64,000 nt of DNA from Prevotella sp. oral taxon 475 (lineage in GTDB: Bacteria; Bacteroidota; Bacteroidia; Bacteroidales; Bacteroidaceae). The notes beneath the pieces are model-generated. The model was not told the DNA's origin and made no database searches. It worked only from the letters and a program-made list of their open reading frames with translations. Shown one piece after another: positions 1-8,694 of this stretch. The DNA lies in NCBI RefSeq assembly GCF_018127805.1, contig NZ_CP072334.1, positions 784,001 to 848,000 of the forward strand, written 5' to 3'. Each line of letters starts with the position of its first letter. Position 1 is the first letter of the stretch. Position numbers and translations under genes: made by a program.

Positions 1-1519
1 CAATCATCTTCGTGGGGTAGCGATAGGCCAGCTCGTTAAAGCGTTGGGCGGCGGTTTGGGCAGTTACGGGTATGCCGTTTTGTCCGTACATGTCGGTGCC
101 GATGATGTCAACATACTTGTCGCCAGGGTACCAATCGGGGTCGTTCTTTTCGGAAGTCCACACCCAGATGAGGTTGTTTACGCCGCGTTGCTTGAAGAAA
201 TTGAACATGATGTGCCACAGCTTGCGATAGTTTTCGGCCGTTCCGTTGCCCCACCAGAACCATTTTCCTGCCGCTTCGTGTAGCGGTCGCCACAGCACGG
301 GGATGCCTGCACGCTGCAATTGTTGCAGGTAAGGCACTATCTTTTCTAGGTCGGACTTCATAAAACGATTTGCCCACGTGCCTTCGGTAACGGCATCGTT
401 GAGGGTAAACTCGTTCTTTGCGGCGTAGAAATCGTACTTCACAGTGCCTGCCGCCTCAACGGTAACGCCCGTAACGGTGTAGTCGTGTCCGCCAATAATC
501 AGTCCGTTGGCGCGCATTTCGGTAAGTGTGGTTTGGTCGAGCGTCATCGAATAGCTTTCGCCACTGATGTTAAAGTAGTCCCAATTCTTTCCGTTCTCGT
601 CTACAAAGCCAGCCCATTTGCTGTTCTTAATCGAGCCTTGGGCGTTGGTTTTCACGTTGGTGATTTTCACAACGAGCTTACTTCCAACCGAGGCTTTGGC
701 TAAAATGTCTTTCGTTGCTTGCGTTGTGAGTTGTATGTGGCCGCTCCAGTCGGACGGCATGTCCTTGTTTGGACCGCCGTAAAGCACTACAGGCACTGTG
801 GAAGCATATGGATTGGACGTGGGAACGTTCCAATGCCAGCCTATTGTGACCATTCCGCCAGCATCGTGCCAGGTCTTTACGGGCGCAATGTTGGCATAAT
901 CAATCCATCCGCCGGGGCTGGTAGACTGCAAATGGATGTAGTCGTAGCCGTTGATGGCCGGATATTTGCCCGTCAGCGCGTGCACTTGGTTGGATATTTT
1001 GGTGTTCCAAGCCACGTCGGCCATTGCTCCCGAAAAAGTTTTCTGCCCATAATTGGCCGCCAACTTTTGGTACAACGCCTTTGTTTCGGCCGTTGCATTG
1101 GCGTTGACAAGTGTAGTGGCGATGTGTTGCGACTGCGCTTTGAGGGTGGCTTTTACCTCTGGGGCGGGCGTTTTGTTAGGACCGCATACCACGCCTTCGG
1201 GGATAACCAGCTCGTAACTCTCGCCTCGGGCGATGTTGGCCATCAGCAAAAGCTTGTTAGACGAGCCGATAACGTTGGCGCTAACCACGGGTTGGCCGTT
1301 GAGTGTGATGCGTTGGTATTGCGATGATGCAAAGAAAACGTTTTTATCGTAGGTGACGATGATGGAGTCGAGACCTGCTTTGATGTTCTCTTGCGGACTA
1401 ACACCAACGAACGCAGGCGCACCAACGGCTTGTATGTTGTGTTCAACAGCATCGTTGCAGGCTGTTGCCGACAGCGACAGAGCCGCGAAAATGGCTAGAT
1501 ATATCTTATTTCGTTTCAT
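1..1519 (-). CDS. GH26 endo-beta-mannanase, lipoprotein (partial, 3' end outside window)
   Basis: Hydrolyses beta-1,4-mannan-type glycans, probably at the cell surface. The start at 1519 gives a lipoprotein signal (MKRNKIYLAIFAALSLSATAC) followed by an Ig-like N-terminal region. The barrel begins with GKYPAINGYDY and GGMVTIGWHWNVP (about residue 222). The GH26 acid/base signature WRPLHEAAGKWFWWG lies near residue 407. The catalytic nucleophile should lie beyond the left edge. Between HWNVP and the acid/base strand there is an insertion of about 120 residues (roughly 245-365, with PSDWSGHIQ and GHDYTVTGVTV) that looks like the carbohydrate-binding beta-sandwich seen beside Bacteroidota glycanases. 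Last gene of the SusC/D operon, 15 bp after the binding lipoprotein. Family assignment is firm; mannan specificity is inferred. Confidence 0.9.
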   Translation of the reverse strand, partial: MKRNKIYLAIFAALSLSATACNDAVEHNIQAVGAPAFVGVSPQENIKAGLDSIIVTYDKNVFFASSQYQRITLNGQPVVSANVIGSSNKLLLMANIARGESYELVIPEGVVCGPNKTPAPEVKATLKAQSQHIATTLVNANATAETKALYQKLAANYGQKTFSGAMADVAWNTKISNQVHALTGKYPAINGYDYIHLQSTSPGGWIDYANIAPVKTWHDAGGMVTIGWHWNVPTSNPYASTVPVVLYGGPNKDMPSDWSGHIQLTTQATKDILAKASVGSKLVVKITNVKTNAQGSIKNSKWAGFVDENGKNWDYFNISGESYSMTLDQTTLTEMRANGLIIGGHDYTVTGVTVEAAGTVKYDFYAAKNEFTLNDAVTEGTWANRFMKSDLEKIVPYLQQLQRAGIPVLWRPLHEAAGKWFWWGNGTAENYRKLWHIMFNFFKQRGVNNLIWVWTSEKNDPDWYPGDKYVDIIGTDMYGQNGIPVTAQTAAQRFNELAYRYPTKMI

Positions 1520-1534
1520 TGTTATCGATTTTAA

Positions 1535-2821
1535 TTATTTGGCAGGCACAAGCCTAACGTTGTCTATATGCAGTTCGGGCTCGCAGTCGGTTCCCTCTAC
1601 GCCACCGCTCCAAAGGAAGAAGGTGAAACCCGTGAGTCGGTCTTTGGTGAGTGCCGAACCAGCCGTTTGTCCGTCGCCCGTTTTGTTAAAAGCCGAGAGG
1701 GGCATGTTTACTGTCACCCATTTGTCGCCCGTGTTATAGCTTCCATTTGCTTGCCAAGGAATCCACAAGCCGCGCGGCAGGTCTTTCTTGCCGTAGTATT
1801 GGCTGTTGGCGTTGGTGTATGTAACGTCGGCATTGCCTGTAAAGATGACTTGTAGGGCTGATGCACGCCACACCTTGTTGGCAGGTACACGGCATTCGAA
1901 CTTCAAGACGAGGTCGGAAACGCTGCAAGTGTCGAGCATCGCGGCAATGGAAGGGATGCTAGAAATCTCTGGGAAGTTGTTGTTTGGTTCGGGCCAATAG
2001 TTCATGGCGAAGTTATCTTCGGCCCAAGTTGCACCAACTTTGCCCAACATCTTTACGCCGCCGAAGTAGAGATAGCTGCCGTCGATGCCGCCCGTACGTA
2101 CGTTTCCGGCGCGCCAACCATGCCCTTTGGCCATTCCGCCGTGCGAACCGTCGAAGTCGAAGATGATGTTGCGCGTATCTTTATATACGAAGTCGGATTC
2201 GCCTTTGCCGTAAACCGACTGAACAATCACGCGTCCTGCGGTGGCACCTGTGGGCATTGTGAACGTGATGCTGTTCTTTGTGATGCTCTTGATGTCTGTA
2301 ACGGGCACTGCACCATCGTTAAAAAGAACTTGCAAGGGCTTGTAGGGGTCTTGTATAAAATAATCGCCCGTGATGGCCACTTCCTCTCCTGCGGGTGCAT
2401 ACTCGCAGCTCATGGTCATCACCGAGGGTGGTGGTACAATCACATGGAAAGCATGCGTGGTGGTATCTCCATCGCCATTCACCATATATATATTATCGGT
2501 TACGGCCGAGGGGATTTCTCCGGGGATGTCTACAAGCAGCGTGTTGTCTGTGATAAAGCTCGAATTGAGCACCGCCTCCTTGTCGTTGAAGAACATGCGG
2601 CGAACACTTCGCAGGTTGCTACCCACCAAGCAGATGGTGCGTTGCATGTAACTTTGGGTGATTATCGAGTCGGCACTCTCGGGCAAGCGTATGTATTGCA
2701 CCTGCGGAGAGCCGCCCGTGGGCTTGTATTCGTCGGGTTGGTCGCTACATGCGGTAAGGGCTAAGGTTGCCAAGGCAAGCCATGCGGCAAGCGAACGCAA
2801 CGTTATGATGGAACGTTTCAT
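1535..2821 (-). CDS. Surface glycan-binding lipoprotein with IPT/TIG domains (SusE/SGBP-B position)
   Basis: Probable outer-surface glycan-binding protein of the polysaccharide utilisation locus, 428 residues. It has a lipoprotein signal ending LALTACSD. Repeated IPT/TIG beta-sandwich segments follow (for example SPQVQYIRLPESADS and PAGEEVAITGDYF), spacing a C-terminal domain of about 200 residues away from the membrane. That domain starts near IIFDFDGSHGG, ends with HIDNVRLVPAK, and resembles the glycan-binding domain of SGBP-B proteins. It sits between susD and the GH26 gene with short gaps (23 and 15 bp), so it is co-transcribed. The ligand is not readable from sequence; the neighbouring GH26 suggests mannan, glucomannan or galactomannan. 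Confidence 0.85.
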   Translation of the reverse strand: MKRSIITLRSLAAWLALATLALTACSDQPDEYKPTGGSPQVQYIRLPESADSIITQSYMQRTICLVGSNLRSVRRMFFNDKEAVLNSSFITDNTLLVDIPGEIPSAVTDNIYMVNGDGDTTTHAFHVIVPPPSVMTMSCEYAPAGEEVAITGDYFIQDPYKPLQVLFNDGAVPVTDIKSITKNSITFTMPTGATAGRVIVQSVYGKGESDFVYKDTRNIIFDFDGSHGGMAKGHGWRAGNVRTGGIDGSYLYFGGVKMLGKVGATWAEDNFAMNYWPEPNNNFPEISSIPSIAAMLDTCSVSDLVLKFECRVPANKVWRASALQVIFTGNADVTYTNANSQYYGKKDLPRGLWIPWQANGSYNTGDKWVTVNMPLSAFNKTGDGQTAGSALTKDRLTGFTFFLWSGGVEGTDCEPELHIDNVRLVPAK

Positions 2822-2844
2822 TGTATGATGTATTTTTAAGCGGG

Positions 2845-4602
2845 TTAATAAGAATAGGTTGAACGTACGTCTACGTGTACGGCCTCGTTCAGAAGATTGC
2901 CGTTGAACACCACATCCTGACTTGGGAAGGGTAGCGTAAAGCTCTGAGGAGTTACGTTAGGGGCCTGTGCATCGGGATTGTATCGCATGTCAGTGGTGTT
3001 TACATTCCATGCGCCACTCTTGTAATAGTTCTCGTATAGGGTGTTCAGCCCGAAGAACGCACCACGCTTTTGGGCTTTCAATTCGGCTATGCTGCCTGCC
3101 ATGTCGTAGTAACTACGACGCACAAAGTCGTACCAGCGGTCGCCCTCGATGGCCAATTCCAGTCGACGTTCTTTCCAAACGTCTTGCCAAGAGATGCTTG
3201 TTGGGCGCGATGCCGACTTCACTGCCCTGCTGCGAACCTTATAAAAGGCGTCGATAGCTGTGGCGTCGGTGGTGGATGTGCCGTTACCTATCACGGCTTC
3301 GGCATACACCAAGTACACGTCTGAGAGCCTAAGCACGGGCGTTGGCAAACTGCTGTGCATGTTAGATGCCGATATTCCGTCAATGGCGAACGTCTTATGG
3401 TCGTACGCATCGCCGTAAAGATGTTTTACATTGTTGGCACCTGTGGCGCTTTGCAGCTTGCCGGGGCCGCCACTACCATAGTTGTCGGCATCGTACATAA
3501 ATTGTAAATAGTTGAAACCCTTACGCCCTTTGTTGTCTGTTTTGTCGGTCCAGAAGTAATCGTAAAAGTCGCCTGCCATCATCATTGTGGCCTTTCTACG
3601 GGTGTCTACCTCACTTCTGCTTTCGGGATTTTCGGTTGGCGACACGCCGAAAGCCTCTTGCAAGTCTATCGACGGACCATTATATCCGCCCCAGCAGTCG
3701 CCAAATTCGTCAAAACCCACCATGGCCAAGTCGCTTTGCAGGGTGTTTTGTACGGTCCAAATGCTGGTGTCGGCCGTCCACATCCATGCGAAAAGAAACT
3801 CCCTGTTCATGGCGTTTTGCAGGCGGAATACATCAGAATAGTTCGCCATCAACGTGCGCCCGCTGTTGTCTATCACGTCTTTGGCATACGTTGCGGCCTT
3901 TTTCAGGTCGTCGGCATTGCGTTGTCCGTTGCCATTAGCGTTCACACCGCTTTTGGTTAGGTACACTTTAGCGAGCAATCCCTCGGCCGAGTAATAGTCT
4001 ATACGGCCTGGCGAACCCTGGCGAGGCAACAGTTGCATGGCCTTTTCAAGTGTAAGGATGATGTATTCGTACACGTCGGCCTTCTTCACTCTACTCACAT
4101 TGCTGTACGAACCGTCGGCAAGCATGGCCGAGTTGTCGTGAATGATGGGCACATCCCCAAACGAACGCACCAAGAAGAAGTAGGCCATAGCCTTCCATGC
4201 CAGACATTCGCCCATGCACTGGTTCTTTATGGCTTGCGATGCCGTGGCGTTTTTGAGGTTGTTGTACACGGTGTTGGCATGCCCGATAACCGACCACAAC
4301 GAGTAAGACATGTTCATCAAGTCGCCATCGGTGCTGTTAACGGTGAGCGTTAAGTAAGGGCTAGAACCCCAATAGTAATTGCCCGACATCACTTCGCCCA
4401 CCTTAATGAAGCCGCGTTGGAAGTCGTACCAAGGCGAATTATATAGATAGTTCACACCTTGCACGCACTGGTTGTCGTCCTTATAAAAGGTTCCTGCGTT
4501 GTAAGAGTCTTCTGCTGGCCTGTCCAGAAAGTCGTTGCACGATGTTGTAAGCGCGCCCGTTGCTAGGGCGATGGCCATATATAGATATGTTAAACGTTTC
4601 AT
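2845..4602 (-). CDS. susD: SusD/RagB family nutrient-binding outer-membrane lipoprotein
   Basis: Lid-forming partner of the SusC transporter that captures oligosaccharides at the surface; 585 residues. It has a lipoprotein signal (ALTTSCNDFLDRPAEDSYN), where CxxFLD is the usual SusD start after the lipid cysteine. TPR-like helical segments follow, such as KAMAYFFLVRSFGDVPII. The C-terminal region has VWKERRLELAIEGDRWYDFVR, the hallmark SusD motif. It follows susC by 18 bp and ends 23 bp before the glycan-binding lipoprotein. Full length, nothing unusual. Confidence 0.95.
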   Translation of the reverse strand: MKRLTYLYMAIALATGALTTSCNDFLDRPAEDSYNAGTFYKDDNQCVQGVNYLYNSPWYDFQRGFIKVGEVMSGNYYWGSSPYLTLTVNSTDGDLMNMSYSLWSVIGHANTVYNNLKNATASQAIKNQCMGECLAWKAMAYFFLVRSFGDVPIIHDNSAMLADGSYSNVSRVKKADVYEYIILTLEKAMQLLPRQGSPGRIDYYSAEGLLAKVYLTKSGVNANGNGQRNADDLKKAATYAKDVIDNSGRTLMANYSDVFRLQNAMNREFLFAWMWTADTSIWTVQNTLQSDLAMVGFDEFGDCWGGYNGPSIDLQEAFGVSPTENPESRSEVDTRRKATMMMAGDFYDYFWTDKTDNKGRKGFNYLQFMYDADNYGSGGPGKLQSATGANNVKHLYGDAYDHKTFAIDGISASNMHSSLPTPVLRLSDVYLVYAEAVIGNGTSTTDATAIDAFYKVRSRAVKSASRPTSISWQDVWKERRLELAIEGDRWYDFVRRSYYDMAGSIAELKAQKRGAFFGLNTLYENYYKSGAWNVNTTDMRYNPDAQAPNVTPQSFTLPFPSQDVVFNGNLLNEAVHVDVRSTYSY

Positions 4603-4620
4603 CTTGAAGAAGGTTGATTG

Positions 4621-7600
4621 TTAGAAAGTGAGGTTAAGGCCAAACGAATAGGTGGTTGGCGAGGGATAGCGGCCGTTGTCTAAGCCGTAAGTGTAACCGT
4701 TGATGTCGGCCGTGCTGGCACCAATTTCGGGGTCGTAACCATCATAACCCGTTATGGTAAGCAGGTTTTGGATGTTTACATACACGCGAAGATTGTCTAT
4801 TCCCCATTTAGAAATCCACTTTTTGGGCAGCGTATAGCCCAAAGCGATGTTCTTCAAACGGATGTAAGAACCGTCTTCAATATAGCGGTCGCTAATCACA
4901 TCGTTGTCGTTAGGGTCGGTAATGGTGGCGCGGGGGATGTTTGTTCCGGGGTTAGCCACGCGTATATTGCCAGCATCGGTATACCAATAACTACCTGGTG
5001 CATAAGTCTTCGACGGGTCGATGGGTTCCAATCGGGCGCGTTTGGTAACGTCTTTCAGCTGATTGCTCCACAAGCTGTTCATGTGGGTGAGCTTCATTTT
5101 CATGTAGTTGTACACCTTGTTGCCGTAGGTTCCGTTAACAAATACGTTGAGGTCGAAGTTCTTGTAGCGGAAAGTATTGGTCCATCCGAAAGTGAATTTG
5201 GGCATAGGCGACCCGATGTTGGTCTTGTCGTAGTCGTCGATCTTGCCGTCGGGCTTACCTTCTGGACCGCTGATGTCTTTGAATTTCAGGTCGCCAATCC
5301 ATGGGGTTGTGTTGCGGTCGAAGCTCTTTCCGTCAGCAGGATATTTTGAAGTCTTGGGCGATGTTTCAAGGTCGGCCAAGTCTTTATACACACCATCGGT
5401 AACGAAACCATAGAAACTGTACAGCGATTCGCCCACGTTCGACACACTAATCACGTCGTTCCACTGGCCGTAACCCACGATGGCGGCGTTCTTTGTGCCC
5501 GAAAGGGCCACCAATTTGTTTTTGTTCCACGATATTTGGAACTCCGAATCCCATTGAAAAGCACCCGTCAGGGGATGCGCATTCACCGTAAGTTCTAATC
5601 CCGTGTTGCGTATGGTGCCGTAGTTTCCGTAGGGAGCGGCCAAGACGGAGGAGATGTTGCCCGATGTTCCCATGTAAGAGGGGAGTTGAAGGGGCATCAA
5701 CATGTCGCGCGACTCTTTGCGATACCAATCCACCGTGAAGCTAATACGATCGTTCAGTACGCCCAAATCCAGTCCCACGTTCCATTGTTCTTGACTTTCC
5801 CACTGCACATCTAAGTTGGGAATGTTGTCCGGGCGATAGGCTTTGCCCAGCAAAGTAGGCATTGCTCTCATTAAAGTTCCCCATTTATACGAGCCGATGT
5901 TGGCATTACCCGTTTGTCCCCAGCCAGCGCGTAGTTTACCGTTGTTCACGTATTTGGCTACGGGGCTCTTTACGAAGAAAGGCTCGTTGGTGAAGCGCCA
6001 CGATGCAGCGAACGAATGGAAGCCGGCCCAACGTTTGTTAGGACCAAAGTTCGAGCTGCCGTCGTAGCGGTAAGTGTAGGTGGCGTTATAGCGATCGTTG
6101 AAGGCGTAAGTGAGTCGGGTGAAGAACGATGCCATAGCCGAACTGCCGAAACCAACGCCGATAGCGGGCGTGCCGGCACCTAAAGCAGGGTTGTTAACGG
6201 TGTTGGCGGGCAGGTCGGTATTCTCTGTCCGATTGTTGTCGTACGAGCTTTCCCACATCTCTTGACCAAGCATGGCCGAGAACGAGTGCTTGCCTAAGGT
6301 GTTGGCGTAGGTTACGTAGTTCTTCAATTGCCAGAAGGTGCCCGACGATTTCTGAACCGATGCAGAGTTCTTTGTACGTTTCCAAGTACCCAAATCCACA
6401 GTGGGCATAAAGCGGCGACCACGATCTGAACTAAGGTCATAGCCCACTTCGGCGTGCCAAACCAAGTGCTTGATAGGCGTTATTTCGAAGAAAAGGTTAC
6501 CGTTAAGCTTGCGCCTGTTCAGCAATATTTGGTTGAGCATGGCCATAGCGATGGGGTTGGGGTTGGTAAATCCCTCTTTCGACACCGACGAGTAGCCGCC
6601 GTTGATGTTATAGATCTGTATGTCGGGCGGTGTGGTGAGCGAGTAGTTGATGATGCCCGCATCGCTATCGGCCAGTTTCAAGTCGTCGTTGGTGTTCGAG
6701 AAGTTTACGCTCATGCCCAGCTTCAGCCACGATTTCAGTTGCGCATCGAGGTTGGCGCGCATGCCCAGTCGGTCGAATTTGCTGCCGATCAGCGTTCCTT
6801 CTTGCGACATGTAGTTGCCCGACACGTAGTATTGTACCTTTTCCGACCCACCTTGTGCAGCAATTTGGTGCGAGTGTTGCAGTGCGGTGCGGAAGATAGC
6901 ATCTTGCCAATTGGTGCCTTTACCCAGCAACGAAGGGTCGGCAAAGTGCTTATCGGCCTCGGTAGAGTTGAGCTGGCCCGTTGTGACAAAGTCATTATAG
7001 TAGTCGGCAAACTCTTGTAGGTTCATCACGTCCAAGCGTTTGCCCTGTCTGCTCCATGCGGCCATGCCGTCGTAGGTGAACTTTGCCTCGCCCGCCTTAC
7101 CTCGGCGCGTGGTGATCAGCACCACTCCATTGGCCCCTTGGGCACCATATATGGCCGTGGCCGAGGCATCTTTCAATATCTCCATCGACACAATGTCGTT
7201 GGGGTTGATGGTAGACAGGGGCGAAACGGTTGACACTTTGCCGTTGCCCAGTGCGTCGCCCAGTCCCAAAGAGGAGCCACTGGCACCGCTACCTTGCATG
7301 ATGACGCCGTCGATCACATACAGCGGTTCGGCGTTGGCATTGATGGTGGCCTGTCCGCGCACACGAATGCTCGACGAAGTGCCGGGCGCACCCGATGTGC
7401 TAACGGCCGTTACGCCTGCTGCACGCCCTTGCAAAGTTTGGTCTAAGGAGGTGACGATAGAGCCGCGAAGCTTCTTTTCGTCCATCGTTACCGAAGCCCC
7501 CGACACGTCGCTCTTCTTCATCACGCCGTAGCCTACCACGACAACCTCGTTGAGCGTGTTGTTATCTTCGCTCAAAACGATGGTCATTGTTGTGCCGCTG

Positions 7601-7902
7601 GCTTTCACTTCTTTAGCCGCATAGCCGATGTACGATACTTCTAAGATGGCTCCCTGCGGTGCATTGAGCGTGAAGTTGCCGTCGAGATCGGTCACTGTGG
7701 CGTTGGTGGTTCCTTTCACTTTCACCGTCGCACCGATAATCGACTCGCGCCCATCGGTCACACGTCCCGTGATCTTACGCGTCTGTTGGACAGCAAAAAC
7801 CCTACTGTCGGCTGCGTCTGCCCATATCTTTGGCGATGGGAACAACATCGCGAGTGCGAGGCATCCCGCAAGCCCAGTCATTTTGTTTGGATTGAAATTC
7901 AT
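4621..7902 (-). CDS. susC: SusC/RagA family TonB-linked outer-membrane transporter
   Basis: TonB-dependent importer of oligosaccharides; 1093 residues, typical for the family. After the signal peptide comes a carboxypeptidase-regulatory-like domain (KITGRVTDGRESIIGATVKV), then the TonB-box region NEVVVVGYG, the plug with LDQTLQGRAAGV and RVRGQATINANAEPLYVIDGV, and the barrel ending in a terminal Phe (GLNLTF). First gene of the locus; a -7 box lies about 130 bp upstream. No SusR, hybrid two-component or ECF regulator is present in the window, so the inducer-sensing protein is elsewhere or trans-acting. Confidence 0.96.
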   Translation of the reverse strand: MNFNPNKMTGLAGCLALAMLFPSPKIWADAADSRVFAVQQTRKITGRVTDGRESIIGATVKVKGTTNATVTDLDGNFTLNAPQGAILEVSYIGYAAKEVKASGTTMTIVLSEDNNTLNEVVVVGYGVMKKSDVSGASVTMDEKKLRGSIVTSLDQTLQGRAAGVTAVSTSGAPGTSSSIRVRGQATINANAEPLYVIDGVIMQGSGASGSSLGLGDALGNGKVSTVSPLSTINPNDIVSMEILKDASATAIYGAQGANGVVLITTRRGKAGEAKFTYDGMAAWSRQGKRLDVMNLQEFADYYNDFVTTGQLNSTEADKHFADPSLLGKGTNWQDAIFRTALQHSHQIAAQGGSEKVQYYVSGNYMSQEGTLIGSKFDRLGMRANLDAQLKSWLKLGMSVNFSNTNDDLKLADSDAGIINYSLTTPPDIQIYNINGGYSSVSKEGFTNPNPIAMAMLNQILLNRRKLNGNLFFEITPIKHLVWHAEVGYDLSSDRGRRFMPTVDLGTWKRTKNSASVQKSSGTFWQLKNYVTYANTLGKHSFSAMLGQEMWESSYDNNRTENTDLPANTVNNPALGAGTPAIGVGFGSSAMASFFTRLTYAFNDRYNATYTYRYDGSSNFGPNKRWAGFHSFAASWRFTNEPFFVKSPVAKYVNNGKLRAGWGQTGNANIGSYKWGTLMRAMPTLLGKAYRPDNIPNLDVQWESQEQWNVGLDLGVLNDRISFTVDWYRKESRDMLMPLQLPSYMGTSGNISSVLAAPYGNYGTIRNTGLELTVNAHPLTGAFQWDSEFQISWNKNKLVALSGTKNAAIVGYGQWNDVISVSNVGESLYSFYGFVTDGVYKDLADLETSPKTSKYPADGKSFDRNTTPWIGDLKFKDISGPEGKPDGKIDDYDKTNIGSPMPKFTFGWTNTFRYKNFDLNVFVNGTYGNKVYNYMKMKLTHMNSLWSNQLKDVTKRARLEPIDPSKTYAPGSYWYTDAGNIRVANPGTNIPRATITDPNDNDVISDRYIEDGSYIRLKNIALGYTLPKKWISKWGIDNLRVYVNIQNLLTITGYDGYDPEIGASTADINGYTYGLDNGRYPSPTTYSFGLNLTF

Positions 7903-8032
7903 TGTTATTGGGTAAGATTGATTGTATTAAAAATATCGAAAGGTACTGGGATTTTGCAGCTCCCAGCGAGACTGAATACGAGTCTTGACACCTGCCTTTG
8001 GCTTGGTGCCCGTTGGTCTTTACTTCTGCTTG

Positions 8033-8040
8033 CAAAGATA
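8033..8040 (-). promoter_or_regulatory. -7 box of the susC operon promoter
   Basis: On the minus strand the site reads TATCTTTG followed by C, matching the Bacteroidota -7 consensus TAnnTTTG. No good -33 TTTG is visible at the right distance, which fits an activator-dependent promoter (inference). The leader would be about 120 nt. Confidence 0.6.
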
Positions 8041-8236
8041 GCCATTCTCATGAAAGAGAAATGACATTATTTTGTTATTTATCGATACGATATTGACCAA
8101 CTGGAGGCTCTACTTCTTTTTTAGGAGAAGAAAATAAAGAAATGTTCTTTTTTCGAACAATTCTATCTCTTCTTACACCTTATTATATATAACGCTCCGC
8201 TTCTTTATTTTCAAAAGCCGATGGAGCAAAAACTCA

Positions 8237-8324
8237 TCTCCTAGCTTTCGCCTCGTGTTTTCTTAGCTTTTGCAATGTGTTTTCTTAGCTTTTAGCGTGC
8301 ATTTTCTTAGCTTTTGAATAGAGA
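8237..8324. repeat. 22-nt tandem repeat array (TTTCTTAGCTTTT family), about 4 units
   Basis: Units begin at about 8237, 8259, 8281 and 8303, each with the core TTTCTTAGCTTTT and an 8-9 nt variable tail. The same core and period recur at 22649-22739 (opposite orientation) and 59595-59678. Confidence 0.85.
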
Positions 8325-8569
8325 TTTGCAACCGTTTGATAATGAAGAACTTATAAATTCATTCCCCAAAAGAAACCTTCTCGACTCTCGACAGGCTTTT
8401 TAGAGGGCCGGTAACGCCGCTCCCTATGCGGAGACCTCTTCTTTTTCCGCTTCTTTAGAAAGAGCATTTGCCTTTCCTCTCTGCTAAAAATGTCATGCCG
8501 GTAAATACCCTTTTGGAGGCTTTTCCGAAAGAGAAAGGGAGGAAATAGAGCGGCCTGCGAACAGGATTC

Positions 8570-8600
8570 TTGGCTAATTAATAACTTTCCACTACTTTTG
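8570..8600 (+). promoter_or_regulatory. Promoter of the CDP-ribitol/LicD operon
   Basis: TACTTTTG at 8593-8600 matches the Bacteroidota -7 element. A CTTGG about 20 bp upstream is a reasonable -33. The leader to the ATG at 8695 would be about 88 nt. Confidence 0.6.
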
Positions 8601-8694
8601 CATATCCTATCACAAGTCTCTTTCACCGATGCTTGGCAAGCATCTTCCTTTTGAAAGGAAAGACAGAAGGGGGCCCACTTGATCATCCCAAAGA

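Larger units (their letters stand above)
7903..8694. other. Divergent intergenic region between susC and the CDP-ribitol operon
   Basis: 792 bp without a credible gene. It holds the susC promoter at its left end, an AT-rich stretch (8060-8240), a 22-nt repeat array (8237-8324) and the plus-strand promoter of the next operon (8570-8600). An open frame at 8351-8686 on the minus strand spans that promoter and has no recognisable features, so it is not annotated. Confidence 0.7.

Noticed and set aside
8351..8686. 111-codon minus-strand frame in the susC-CDP-ribitol gap
   Set aside because: Low-complexity basic product, covers the plus-strand promoter, no family resemblance.
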